The notes beneath the pieces are model-generated. The model saw nothing but the letters and a program-made list of their open reading frames with translations, had not been told where the DNA came from and did not search any database. Below are positions 26,736 through 35,012 of a stretch of DNA of 35,437 nt, in pieces. This DNA comes from an uncultured Zetaproteobacteria bacterium (GTDB lineage Bacteria > Pseudomonadota > Zetaproteobacteria > Mariprofundales > Mariprofundaceae), in contig CAMZLG010000148.1 in assembly GCA_947311495.1 (NCBI GenBank), positions 1 to 35,437 on the forward strand, read 5' to 3'. Numbering within the stretch: the stretch's first letter is position 1; the number at the start of each line of letters is the position of its first letter. A program made the position numbers and the translations under genes.

Positions 26736-27599
26736 TTGTCACGCTGGCTTCGGCAAGAGCAAAAACCTGCATGGGTGATGGGTGTTCTCAATTGTACACC
26801 TGATTCATTTTCTGATGGTTCAACAGCGCTTGATGTGGATGTTTTGTTTGCACGTGCTTCAGTCATGATACAAGCGGGAGCAGATATCATTGATGTTGGC
26901 GGTGAGTCCACACGTCCCCAAGCGGAGCCAGTTTCTGTTGCAGATGAGTTGCAGCGTGTTCTTCCTATCATACAACAACTTTCTGATGCGGGGATAACAA
27001 CTTCTATTGATACCATGAAAGCTGAGGTGATGGCGCAAGCCATTGATGCAGGGGCTACACTGGTGAATGATGTAACTGCCTTACAGTTTGATTCTGAGAG
27101 TGCGGGCATTGTGGCGCAAACAGGAGTGGATGTTTGTTTGATGCATATGCAGGGCACACCGCAAACCATGCAAAAAAAACCACAATATCACGATGTTTTG
27201 TCCGAAGTGTTGGCTTTTTTTGAACAACGTATTGAAGTTTGTGTTGCAGCAGGCATCAAAACATCATCTATTATTCTCGACCCAGGCATTGGTTTTGGCA
27301 AACGCTTACAAGATAATTTAACACTGATTGCAAACCTGGATAAAATTAAAAAACATTTTGATATGCCTGTGTTGCTTGGTGCTTCACGCAAATCATTTTT
27401 AGCAGCCATCACGGGAGCAGAGGTGTTGCAGCGAGAAACAGAAACGGCTGTTGCATCAGGCATTGGCATCTTTTGTGGTGCAGATATGATTCGTGTCCAT
27501 GATTGTGAAACGCATCAAAAAACAGCGGCTGTCGCATCCCAATTGGCAGATATGAAAACATCATCATCTCATAAGGAGCCAAGTGATGTTTTGGGATAG
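26736..27599 (+). CDS. folP: FolP, dihydropteroate synthase
   Basis: The product condenses p-aminobenzoate with dihydropterin pyrophosphate in folate synthesis. 287 residues with the TIM-barrel signatures GVLNCTPDSFSDG (about 14-26), DIIDVGGESTRP (about 49-60), LVNDVTA, ILDPGIGFGKRL, LLGASRKSFL and IRVHD at the end. The start is taken as TTG 26736, 2 bases after the ftsH stop, because the first downstream ATG falls inside the conserved first strand. ftsH-folP-glmM is the common proteobacterial order; here two genes are inserted before glmM. Confidence 0.96.
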   Translation: MSRWLRQEQKPAWVMGVLNCTPDSFSDGSTALDVDVLFARASVMIQAGADIIDVGGESTRPQAEPVSVADELQRVLPIIQQLSDAGITTSIDTMKAEVMAQAIDAGATLVNDVTALQFDSESAGIVAQTGVDVCLMHMQGTPQTMQKKPQYHDVLSEVLAFFEQRIEVCVAAGIKTSSIILDPGIGFGKRLQDNLTLIANLDKIKKHFDMPVLLGASRKSFLAAITGAEVLQRETETAVASGIGIFCGADMIRVHDCETHQKTAAVASQLADMKTSSSHKEPSDVLG

Positions 27600-28374
27600 T
27601 CTACAACTTACATTTATTGACTTGATTGACATCAGTATTGTTGCTTTGGTGGTGTATTATGTACTACGCCTGATTCGCGGTACTCATGCTGAGCAAATGC
27701 TGATTGGTTTGGTGGTGATGCTGGTTTTGTATGAAGTGGCACGAACCTTTGGTTTATTGACCGTTGAATGGATATTTAATCAGGTTTTTGCTGTGTTCAT
27801 TGTTATTTTGGTGGTGCTGTTTCAAGCTGAAATTCGCAAAGGTTTGATGCGTGTTGCCATCAATCCACTGTCCACAGTGATTGAGCCGCAAGAACAAATG
27901 ATTGAAGAAGTTGTGGCTGCAACAAAAACGTTAACCAGCAAACGATGGGGTGCGTTGATTGTTTTTGAGCGTGAAACAGGTTTGCGCCATTTGGATGAAA
28001 GCGGTGTAAAGATTGAAGCGGATGTCAAAGCAGATTTGATGGTCACTTTATTTTGTTCTGCAACACCCTTACATGATGGGGCGATTATCATAGCGCTTAA
28101 CCATGAAGGTATGCCCGAAATCAGGTCGGCAAGGGTGCTGTTACCACTGGCAAAAAGTAAACATGTATTGGGCAAATTTGGCACACGTCATCGTGCTGCG
28201 ATTGGTTTATCTGAAGAAAATGATGCGCTTGTCTTGGTGGTCTCTGAAGAACGCGGTGATATTCATTTGGTTGAAAATGGTGAGATGAGTGAAGCGTTGA
28301 GCGATGATGCGCTACGCAAGGCACTGAAACCACTGCTTGCAAGCATGAAATTTGCAGGAAGTCATAAAACATGA
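27586..28374 (+). CDS. cdaA: CdaA (DacA), membrane diadenylate cyclase making c-di-AMP
   Basis: Condenses two ATP to c-di-AMP, a messenger tied to osmolyte/potassium balance and envelope integrity. 262 residues: three N-terminal membrane helices (about 10-90), then the DAC domain with its two signature motifs, the DGA motif in TPLHDGAIII and the RHR motif in GTRHRAAIG. AAGGAG at 27573-27578 is 7 bases before ATG 27586, inside the end of folP (14-base overlap); the GTG at 27583 is a poorer start. The following YbbR protein and glmM complete the cdaA-cdaR-glmM trio known from Firmicutes. Confidence 0.97.
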   Translation: MFWDSLQLTFIDLIDISIVALVVYYVLRLIRGTHAEQMLIGLVVMLVLYEVARTFGLLTVEWIFNQVFAVFIVILVVLFQAEIRKGLMRVAINPLSTVIEPQEQMIEEVVAATKTLTSKRWGALIVFERETGLRHLDESGVKIEADVKADLMVTLFCSATPLHDGAIIIALNHEGMPEIRSARVLLPLAKSKHVLGKFGTRHRAAIGLSEENDALVLVVSEERGDIHLVENGEMSEALSDDALRKALKPLLASMKFAGSHKT

Positions 28375-29297
28375 ATTTACTCCACCGTTTAGGACTACCT
28401 TTTTGGTCAATCCTCATTGCTATTGTGCTTTGGGTGCAAGTGCATGGGCAGGGTATGGGTTCTGTGCGTATGGATGTGGTACTGCAGGTTAGAAGCGTAC
28501 CTGAAGACATGGTTATCGTGAATGATTTGCCCGACCAAGTGAGTATTACGATTTCTGGTTTGCAAGCCCAGTTGAATGCTTTGGATGCTAAAGAATTGTT
28601 CGTGTCTGTGGATGCATCAGCGTTGAATATGCCAGGTGTGATTGAGCAAGCATTGGATATTGAAACTATTGATTTACCTGTTGGGCTTAAAGTTGAGAAG
28701 ATTCAACCAGCTAGTGTTCAACTTCAAGTGGATCACATTGTAAAACGTACGATAACGATAAATCCTATCTTTGATTTACCACAAGGTTGGAGTGTTAAAC
28801 ATGTGGTGACAATACCTTCATCTGTTGAGCTTTCTGGTCCAGAAGTATGGTTAAGCACATTGGATAAAGCTGATACTGCTGCAGTACGTTTGGATTTGGA
28901 AGAGGGGATGTTTGATGTAGAAACAGATGTTATTCCTCTAAGTGAAAAAGGTATTCATGTATTGAATAAAGATATGAAAATTCGAGTGCGTGGTGAGTTA
29001 GTTTGGACACCACCAGCGCAAGAACTAGAAGAAAAAAAGGCGCAAGAAGAGTTGCAACAAGAAGCGGGTAGTCTGGTTGAAGAAAAAGTATCTATTGTCC
29101 CTGTACCTGAAGCTTTGAAAGAAAAGGTAACGTCTAAAGCTGATGCAGTGCCAGCGTTAGCCCAACCTAAACCCACAGTGGTTGTGCCTGCACCTCAAGA
29201 AACATACAGCAATGCCGTTGAAGTGAAACAAAACAAACCTAATGTTGGTACGTATAGTGATGTTCAGATACTTGAAAATTCAGCAGGAGATTTATAA
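28371..29297 (+). CDS. cdaR: CdaR/YbbR-domain protein, likely regulator of CdaA
   Basis: 308 residues: a single N-terminal membrane helix (about 9-26, LPFWSILIAIVLWVQVHG), then two YbbR-type beta domains outside the membrane (about 30-120 with LPDQVSITISG-x-QAQLNAL, and 120-210 with VKHVVTIPSSVELSGPE), then a long low-complexity tail rich in Glu, Ala, Pro and Val (from about 220). In Firmicutes the YbbR protein binds and modulates the diadenylate cyclase. The ATG overlaps the cdaA stop by 4 bases and the stop shares one base with the glmM ATG. Only two YbbR repeats are seen where Bacillus has four. Confidence 0.9.
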   Translation: MNLLHRLGLPFWSILIAIVLWVQVHGQGMGSVRMDVVLQVRSVPEDMVIVNDLPDQVSITISGLQAQLNALDAKELFVSVDASALNMPGVIEQALDIETIDLPVGLKVEKIQPASVQLQVDHIVKRTITINPIFDLPQGWSVKHVVTIPSSVELSGPEVWLSTLDKADTAAVRLDLEEGMFDVETDVIPLSEKGIHVLNKDMKIRVRGELVWTPPAQELEEKKAQEELQQEAGSLVEEKVSIVPVPEALKEKVTSKADAVPALAQPKPTVVVPAPQETYSNAVEVKQNKPNVGTYSDVQILENSAGDL

Positions 29298-30649
29298 TGC
29301 GCAAATATTTTGGTACGGATGGTGTGCGTGGTGTGGTGAATACAGAGCCAATGACGGCTGAGTTTGCTTTGCGATTAGGGCGTGCGGCAGGGCATGTTCT
29401 CACCAAACATTTAACGCATAAACCGCATATTTTAATTGGCAAAGATACAAGACTTTCAGGTTATATGATTGAATCTGCACTGTGTGCGGGATTAACTGCG
29501 CAGGGTATGAATGTGCTGCTTGTGGGCCCTGTGCCAACCCCTGCCATTGCTTATTTGACACGAAGCTTGCGTGCTGATGCAGGTGTTGTGTTATCGGCTT
29601 CACACAACCCTGCGGGTGACAATGGTATTAAATTTTTCGGTGCAGATGGATTTAAATTGCCTGATAGTGTGGAATTGGAGATTGAGGCAACTTTGGATAA
29701 TTTGCCACCGCTTCCTCCAGCACTTGAGATTGGTAAAGCAGAACGTGTGGATGATGCGCGTGGTCGTTATATTGAGTTTCTCAAATCATCATTACCCAAA
29801 GATGTGAGATTTTCAGGTTTGAAAGTGGTCGTGGATAGTGCCAATGGAGCTGCATACGATGTTGCACCGCATTTATTCAAGGAACTTGGTTGTGAAGTAG
29901 TTTCGTTATTTGATCAGCCCACAGGATATAATATCAACGAAGATTGTGGTTCAACATATCCGCAAACTATGTGCGATAAAGTGCGCGAAACAGAAGCTGA
30001 TATTGGTTTTGCTTTGGATGGTGATGCCGATAGATTGATAGCTTGTGATGCCAGTGGTGAGTTGGTGGATGGGGATAAAGTCATTGCTATATTGGCAGAG
30101 CATTTATTAGCGCAAGGTCAGCTTAAAGGTGGCGCAGTCGTGACCACGTTGATGAGTAATATGGGCTTGGGAGACTTTCTCGAACAGCGCGGTGTTCAAA
30201 TGCTAAGGGCTAATGTTGGCGATAGATACGTATTAGAAATGATGCGTGAGAAAGGTTGCAATCTTGGTGGCGAACAATCAGGTCATATGATTTTATTGGA
30301 TAATAATACAACAGGTGATGGTTTGATGACAGCATTGCAACTGCTTTGTGCCATGCAAGAAGCGGAACAACCGCTAGCAGAATTAGCTGTAAACTTGAAA
30401 TTGTATCCACAAAAACTGTGGAATATCATGATGGAAAAAAAGGTGGATGTATTGGCTGATTCAGCAATACAAACCTTGATTGCTGAGGCAGAACTCAAAC
30501 TTGCTGATGCAGGTCGGGTTAATGTTCGCGCTTCAGGAACAGAACCCAAGCTTCGCGTCATGCTTGAAGCCAATTCGGCGACCTTACTTTATGAAACAGG
30601 TGAAGCGCTTGTTAAAGCGATTGAAAAACGTATCCCAGCTTTAGTTTAG
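29297..30649 (+). CDS. glmM: GlmM, phosphoglucosamine mutase
   Basis: Converts glucosamine-6-phosphate to glucosamine-1-phosphate for UDP-GlcNAc, feeding peptidoglycan and lipid A. 450 residues, usual length. Motifs: YFGTDGVRG at the start, the phosphoserine loop VLSASHNPAGDNGIKFFG (about 97-114), the metal loop DGDADR (about 241-246), the sugar-binding GGEQSGH (about 323-329) and the phosphate-binding RASGTEPKLRVM near the C-terminus. Shares one base with the cdaR stop (TAATG). The last 9 bases overlap the convergent PilZ gene, leaving no room for an intergenic terminator. Confidence 0.98.
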   Translation: MRKYFGTDGVRGVVNTEPMTAEFALRLGRAAGHVLTKHLTHKPHILIGKDTRLSGYMIESALCAGLTAQGMNVLLVGPVPTPAIAYLTRSLRADAGVVLSASHNPAGDNGIKFFGADGFKLPDSVELEIEATLDNLPPLPPALEIGKAERVDDARGRYIEFLKSSLPKDVRFSGLKVVVDSANGAAYDVAPHLFKELGCEVVSLFDQPTGYNINEDCGSTYPQTMCDKVRETEADIGFALDGDADRLIACDASGELVDGDKVIAILAEHLLAQGQLKGGAVVTTLMSNMGLGDFLEQRGVQMLRANVGDRYVLEMMREKGCNLGGEQSGHMILLDNNTTGDGLMTALQLLCAMQEAEQPLAELAVNLKLYPQKLWNIMMEKKVDVLADSAIQTLIAEAELKLADAGRVNVRASGTEPKLRVMLEANSATLLYETGEALVKAIEKRIPALV

Positions 30650-31228
30650 TGTCGTTTCTAGCGTACTTTCAGCCTTGGTGTTGAGGCGAATGGTTTCTCT
30701 ATGTCTTTGGAATACATACTTTGCAATGCTGCTTTCTTCTTCGTTGCAACGGTAAGTAAAATGTACACCAATATGCTGCGTTTTTAGACTTTCCTGTTCC
30801 ACTCTTGTGACGTGACCAATCAGTTCGATAATGGTTGGAGGAAAAGAAGGAATCATCAAGGCTAAACCAATATAGTCACCTTTGTTGTACGGATCTTCGG
30901 TACGAAAGCTTGCACCCGTCACGCTAAGGTTAATAGAGCGTTCTTTTAAGTTGCTTCGGTTGGCATCGTTGAGCATGTTCACTCCAATGAGATAATTAAG
31001 CTTTGTATCTAGAGTTTCCAGAGCTAAAGCTAGATCGTGATTAACAACGGCTTTGAGTTGTTCAGTGTTAATTTCCTTACCTATGATACTTTGAATCATG
31101 GCATTTTGTCGCGATCGAATACCTGGGAACTGTTGTTGTTTTATATACTCTTCTTTGCTCAGTGGCTTGTCCGACATTGCTAAGATATCATCAATTCGAA
31201 AATCTTGCCTACGATTTTTGTCACCCAT
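30641..31228 (-). CDS. PilZ-domain protein, probable c-di-GMP receptor
   Basis: 195 residues. A basic N-terminus with NRRQDFR (R6, R7, R11) precedes a roughly 80-residue helical insertion, followed by a beta-barrel-like part with the PilZ signature N-x-S-x-x-G (N100 to G105 in INLSVTGASF) and VTRVEQE then HIGVHFTY. PilZ binds c-di-GMP through the arginine-rich motif and the N/DxSxxG motif; the distance between them is unusually large here, so either the arginines just before (LKERS, R98) substitute or the insertion folds away. Last gene of a four-gene signalling operon; starts 8 bases inside the HD-GYP gene. Confidence 0.82.
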   Translation of the reverse strand: MGDKNRRQDFRIDDILAMSDKPLSKEEYIKQQQFPGIRSRQNAMIQSIIGKEINTEQLKAVVNHDLALALETLDTKLNYLIGVNMLNDANRSNLKERSINLSVTGASFRTEDPYNKGDYIGLALMIPSFPPTIIELIGHVTRVEQESLKTQHIGVHFTYRCNEEESSIAKYVFQRHRETIRLNTKAESTLETTLN

Positions 31229-32840
31229 GAATCACTCCTAATGCTTGTTGCGTATGTTCGGTACGCAACTTCTGTGCCAAGGAAGTTTGAAGCAGTGATG
31301 CTTGGACGGGCATAACACCTTCATTATAATCATTACATATAGCTTGGGTGTTGATATGACCTTGTTTGATGGCATCCAGCGCCACGGCAACCACTTGAGG
31401 GTCAAACTGTGTGCCTGATGCAAATTCAAGCTGCTCTGCACAAAAGGAAAGAGGTTTGGCTTGACGATACACGCGGTGCGTCGTCATCGCATCAATAGCA
31501 TCTGCAACACAAACAATACGTGCTTCAAATGGGATTTCGGTACTACCGATTTTATCAGGGTAACCTCTACCATCCCAGCGCTCATGATGATGGCGAACAA
31601 TCAAGCGTTCACGGGCTAATGTATCCATATTATTTAATATGGCATCACCAATGGCAGGGTGCGCTTTCATAATCGCATATTCTTGGTCGGTGTAGCGACC
31701 AGGTTTTAAGAGTACTGAATCGGCAATGCCAACTTTGCCAATATCATGCAATAAACCACCTGTGCGGATGAGCTGAATAGTTTCCTCATCCAAGCCTAAG
31801 GATTGGGCAAACATAACAGAAAGATGACTCACACGAGATGAATGGTCTTTGGTATACCTGTCGCGTGCTTCCAAAGAGCGAACAAGTGCAATCAAGGTTT
31901 GATTCATACTGTCGGCAAGCGCTGCATGGACAGCACGATTATCCAACAGTGTGTCTAATTTTTTCACCAATAAACCAAGCATATGCAAACTTTCACCGCG
32001 CAACTCAGCTTGTTCTAAGCGATTGGTGAGGCACAATATGCCCATAGGCACACCTTGAAGATAAAGGGGAACACCAATATAGGCTTGAACATGAATATCA
32101 GGCCAGCAAGTTTGGGGTTGCGTTTGTTCCTGTTTCGTTTCAATCAGTTCTTTAGAAGAATATATGAGTGGTGCAAATGGTGTGTTATGAACCGAACATG
32201 TTGTGCTTGGTAAATCATGCCCTAAGCCATATTCAGTGATGCGTACAAGTTGCTCCTTATGCCGTTCAAATAGCGCAATATATCCGCCTTGGGCGTGAAC
32301 CATATCCATAGCAAGTTGCAGAGCTGTTTGACAAACACTGGTCACATCTTTTTGTTTGGGCATTTCATCAAACATACGGAATAGAAGACCAAGCTTTCTG
32401 TCCATTTCAAACACTTCGGGTAGCAGTCGATGCGTATTATCATGGGTTTGAACAGGTTGCTTACGTTCGCCTTCAATCACCAACACATCTTGAATGTGGT
32501 CCAATAAAACATTGGGTTCAAAAGGTTTGGCGAGAATATGTTTGATATTGAGTGATTTGGCTTGACGCATGTGTATGGCTGAAAGGAAGCCGCTCACAAG
32601 AATAACAGGAGGCGTAGTGATATTTTTAGCATGCAATTGGGATAATAATTCCAATGAATTACCATCACCAAGGCTTAAGTCTGTCACCAGAACATCCCAT
32701 GATTGCTGCTGTAGCTTCACACTTGCTTCTTTAATGCTAACAGCTTCTTCAATATTTATTTGTAGCTCAAGCGTTAAGATAACTTCGCTTATAATCTCAC
32801 GAACGGCAGGCTGATCTTCAACAATAAGAATGTTAAACAT
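31221..32840 (-). CDS. REC-GAF-HD-GYP protein, probable c-di-GMP phosphodiesterase
   Basis: 539 residues: receiver domain (1-122; D9/D54 acidic pocket, K105), GAF-like sensor (about 155-300) and HD-GYP domain (about 310-500). The catalytic motifs are intact: HDIGK at 365-369 and HHERWDGRGYP at 418-428, with LLKPGRYTDQE-x5-HP between. It is therefore expected to hydrolyse c-di-GMP to GMP or pGpG under control of phosphorylation and an unknown GAF ligand. I placed the start at ATG 32840 (MFNILIVED) because the receiver domain begins there and it overlaps the upstream gene by 8 bases, like the next junction. Confidence 0.93.
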   Translation of the reverse strand: MFNILIVEDQPAVREIISEVILTLELQINIEEAVSIKEASVKLQQQSWDVLVTDLSLGDGNSLELLSQLHAKNITTPPVILVSGFLSAIHMRQAKSLNIKHILAKPFEPNVLLDHIQDVLVIEGERKQPVQTHDNTHRLLPEVFEMDRKLGLLFRMFDEMPKQKDVTSVCQTALQLAMDMVHAQGGYIALFERHKEQLVRITEYGLGHDLPSTTCSVHNTPFAPLIYSSKELIETKQEQTQPQTCWPDIHVQAYIGVPLYLQGVPMGILCLTNRLEQAELRGESLHMLGLLVKKLDTLLDNRAVHAALADSMNQTLIALVRSLEARDRYTKDHSSRVSHLSVMFAQSLGLDEETIQLIRTGGLLHDIGKVGIADSVLLKPGRYTDQEYAIMKAHPAIGDAILNNMDTLARERLIVRHHHERWDGRGYPDKIGSTEIPFEARIVCVADAIDAMTTHRVYRQAKPLSFCAEQLEFASGTQFDPQVVAVALDAIKQGHINTQAICNDYNEGVMPVQASLLQTSLAQKLRTEHTQQALGVIHG

Positions 32841-33348
32841 GACGAACAAATTTTCCTGAGTGATAAGCTTTAAGTGCAATATGCGTCTTGGGCTGATTTA
32901 TCCGTTGGTATTCAATAAATCCTTCGGGCACTTCAAAGTTTTTATACGTTTCATGGTGTGTGCATTGACGCAATAAAGATTGATAGCGGGTCGCATTATC
33001 AATGCGTACTTTAATTTCTGGCAACTGAAAGGGTTTGCTCACAAAGTCGTAAGCACCTTGCTCAACGGCATGAATAGCATCTTCAACACCCGAATAACCA
33101 GTCATCAACAATACCAAGGTTTTGTTAGGATCCGAGCAGCTTGCGGAAAGTATATCCAAACCGCCAGCACCAGGCATGACAATATCAGATAAAATAATAT
33201 CAAAATGTTTTTCTTCAAGTAAAGATAAAGCCGTATCGCCACGGTTCACCAGTGTGATTTGATAACCATAATCACTTAAATATTCTTCAAGGATGGCTGC
33301 AAGTGCCTTATCATCCTCAGCAATAAGTAAATGTGGATTCGTATTCAT
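32833..33348 (-). CDS. CheY-like response regulator with short C-terminal extension
   Basis: 171 residues: one receiver domain (1-122) with acidic pocket E11/D12/D13, phosphoacceptor D55 in ILSDIVMPG, T83 in LLMTGYSG and K105 in SKPF, followed by about 50 residues with no recognised output domain. It probably relays phosphate or acts by protein binding. It lies 3 bases after the small protein gene at 33352 and overlaps the HD-GYP gene by 8 bases. No histidine kinase is present in the window. Confidence 0.92.
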   Translation of the reverse strand: MNTNPHLLIAEDDKALAAILEEYLSDYGYQITLVNRGDTALSLLEEKHFDIILSDIVMPGAGGLDILSASCSDPNKTLVLLMTGYSGVEDAIHAVEQGAYDFVSKPFQLPEIKVRIDNATRYQSLLRQCTHHETYKNFEVPEGFIEYQRINQPKTHIALKAYHSGKFVRHV

Positions 33349-33351
33349 CGT

Positions 33352-33603
33352 TTATCGCTCACTCGTGTTGTGGTGAGCGTAAAGTCGTAATAAGTGTGCC
33401 TCTAAGTCTGTTTGCGGAATTGTTGCGCTTTGTTTGTTTTGATAGCTTTGTTCATGCTGCTCTCTTGCTTGGCTAGAAATATTGATTTGGTCTGTTTTTT
33501 TGGCGGATAAGCTTGCAGCATTAGACGACGCAGGTTGGCTGCGTGTTTGTTGCTGCAAAAGTCTGCTGACTAAGCCATCTGTGGGCCTAAGTGTCATCGC
33601 CAT
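33352..33603 (-). CDS. small polar protein with an INISSQARE motif, possibly flagellum-related
   Basis: 83 residues, rich in Gln, Ser and Ala, predicted largely disordered. The segment TDQINISSQARE (about 37-48) resembles a motif near the middle of FlgM anti-sigma factors and other small flagellar-locus proteins, but the C-terminal sigma-28-binding helices of FlgM are not evident, so I do not call it flgM. AGGAGA lies about 7 bases before the ATG. First gene of the operon with two response regulators and a PilZ protein, and a sigma-28-like promoter lies just upstream. Confidence 0.72.
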   Translation of the reverse strand: MAMTLRPTDGLVSRLLQQQTRSQPASSNAASLSAKKTDQINISSQAREQHEQSYQNKQSATIPQTDLEAHLLRLYAHHNTSER

Positions 33604-33642
33604 GGTTATCTCCTGAACGTCGTTAAATCTATTCAGGTAATA

Positions 33643-33670
33643 CTATCGGTCGAAGTCAGTGCGAACTTTA
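33643..33670 (-). promoter_or_regulatory. sigma-28 (FliA)-like promoter for the signalling operon
   Basis: On the minus strand TAAAGTTC (complement of 33663-33670) is followed after 12 bases by ACCGATAG (complement of 33643-33650). The FliA consensus is TAAAGTTT-N11-GCCGATAA, so 7 of 8 and 6 of 8 bases match with one extra spacer base. It would start transcription about 33 bases before the ATG at 33603, in the gap after the helicase gene. Confidence 0.5.
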
Positions 33671-33673
33671 GCT

Positions 33674-34930
33674 TTATTTTTTCTTTTTAGGTTTCTTGAT
33701 TTTCTTTTTGGTTTTACGCTTTTTCTTGGGCAATACATCATCATTGATAATACTTCTAAGGTCTGTGATGGCATCGGGAATGGTGCGCGTTTGTTCGGCT
33801 TCGGTTTTGCTGACTTTAAGCACTTCAATGGGTTTATTGAGGAAGGCTTGAATGTTTTCAAGCAGCTCTTTTTCTTCGGGTGCGCAAAATGAAATGGCAG
33901 TACCTTTGTTGATGCCGCGCCCTGTGCGCCCAACCCTATGCACATAATTCTCTTCGCGTTCGGGCAGGTCATAATTCACCACGAAATCAATATCGGCAAT
34001 ATCAATACCGCGCGCGCTGACATCGGTGGCAATCAAGATGTTACCATTGCCTTGTTTGAAGCTGCGCATGATGTCAGAGCGTTCGTGCTGGTCTTTCTCA
34101 CCATGAATGGTGACCGTTTCAATGCCAACCCTTGCCATGGCTTTGGCAACACGTTCAGCGCGAACACGGGTGCGCACAAACACAATCATACGACTTTCAG
34201 GGTTTTCGTTGATAAAGCGTTGTAAAAAGAAGCGTTTATCATCCATGTCGACAAACATCACAAAATGACTGATGTTTTTGGACACTTTATCCTTGGGAGA
34301 GACCTGAATACGAATCGCCGCACTTTTCACTTGCGAGTAAGCCAGCTTCTTAATCTCATCATTGATGGTGGCAGAGAAAAATAGGGTTTGATGTTTGTGG
34401 TAGACCATTTTTTTAATGTATTTGATGTCTTCGATAAACCCTAAATCAAGCATGTGGTCGGCTTCATCAAGAATCAGCGTGCTTACCCCTTCAAGCTTAA
34501 TCACATCTTGGTTAATCAAGTCAAACATGCGACCCGGTGTGGCAATCAAAATATCAATACCATCTTGCAGCTTGGCAATTTGTTGTTCTTGTTCCACACC
34601 GCCAAACAAAGTAAAGGTTTTGACACGGGTATGCCGCGATATTTTGGTGAATACTTCGCCAATTTGTTGGGCTAATTCGCGGGTAGGCGCAAGCACAATG
34701 CACTTGATGCCATACGAGCGTTTGCTGCTTTTAAACTTATGAATTTTATCAATCACAGGAATAGCAAACGCAGCGGTTTTCCCCGTGCCTGTTTGCGCAA
34801 TCGCCAGCACATCTTCACCCGCCATAATAGATGGAATGGCTTTGAATTGAATGTCAGTCGGACGTTTAAAACCCAGCTTGGCAAGGTTAGACTTAATATC
34901 TTCGGTGATGTGGTATTGCTCAAATTTCAT
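33674..34930 (-). CDS. DEAD-box RNA helicase, RhlE-like
   Basis: ATP-dependent RNA helicase for ribosome assembly or RNA turnover. 418 residues with the Q motif region (FKRPTDIQFKAIP, 21-33), motif I AQTGTGKT (45-52), PTRELAQQ, TPGR, motif II LDEADHMLDLGF, motif III FSATI, and in the second domain VFVRTR, IATDVSARGIDI and HRVGRTGRG. The C-terminus is a lysine-rich tail (about 20 residues, ending KKPKKKK), likely for non-specific RNA binding. GAGG lies 5 bases before the ATG. RhlE, SrmB and DbpA types cannot be separated with certainty by eye. Confidence 0.94.
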   Translation of the reverse strand: MKFEQYHITEDIKSNLAKLGFKRPTDIQFKAIPSIMAGEDVLAIAQTGTGKTAAFAIPVIDKIHKFKSSKRSYGIKCIVLAPTRELAQQIGEVFTKISRHTRVKTFTLFGGVEQEQQIAKLQDGIDILIATPGRMFDLINQDVIKLEGVSTLILDEADHMLDLGFIEDIKYIKKMVYHKHQTLFFSATINDEIKKLAYSQVKSAAIRIQVSPKDKVSKNISHFVMFVDMDDKRFFLQRFINENPESRMIVFVRTRVRAERVAKAMARVGIETVTIHGEKDQHERSDIMRSFKQGNGNILIATDVSARGIDIADIDFVVNYDLPEREENYVHRVGRTGRGINKGTAISFCAPEEKELLENIQAFLNKPIEVLKVSKTEAEQTRTIPDAITDLRSIINDDVLPKKKRKTKKKIKKPKKKK

Positions 34931-34979
34931 AACTGCCTCTTTGGGCGGCTATGGTATCTATTTTTATGAGCTAGGCTAG

Positions 34980-35003
34980 AAGGGTGGTGTTATTGCCACC
35001 CTT
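34980..35003. terminator. stem-loop between the copper protein gene and the helicase gene
   Basis: AAGGGTGG at 34980-34987 pairs with CCACCCTT at 34996-35003 around an 8-base loop, 9 bases beyond the stop of the copper-storage-like gene (minus strand). There is no clear T-run after the stem in that direction, so termination would be weak or factor-aided; it may instead protect the 3' end of the message. Confidence 0.5.
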
Positions 35004-35012
35004 CATGATAGA

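Noticed and set aside
33352-33603. Calling the small protein FlgM
   Set aside because: Only the short INISSQARE segment resembles FlgM; the C-terminal helices that bind sigma-28 are not visible and the protein is shorter.
33674-33740. Lysine-rich end of the helicase as a frameshift artefact
   Set aside because: Short lysine-rich tails are common in DEAD-box helicases and the frame ends with a normal stop.
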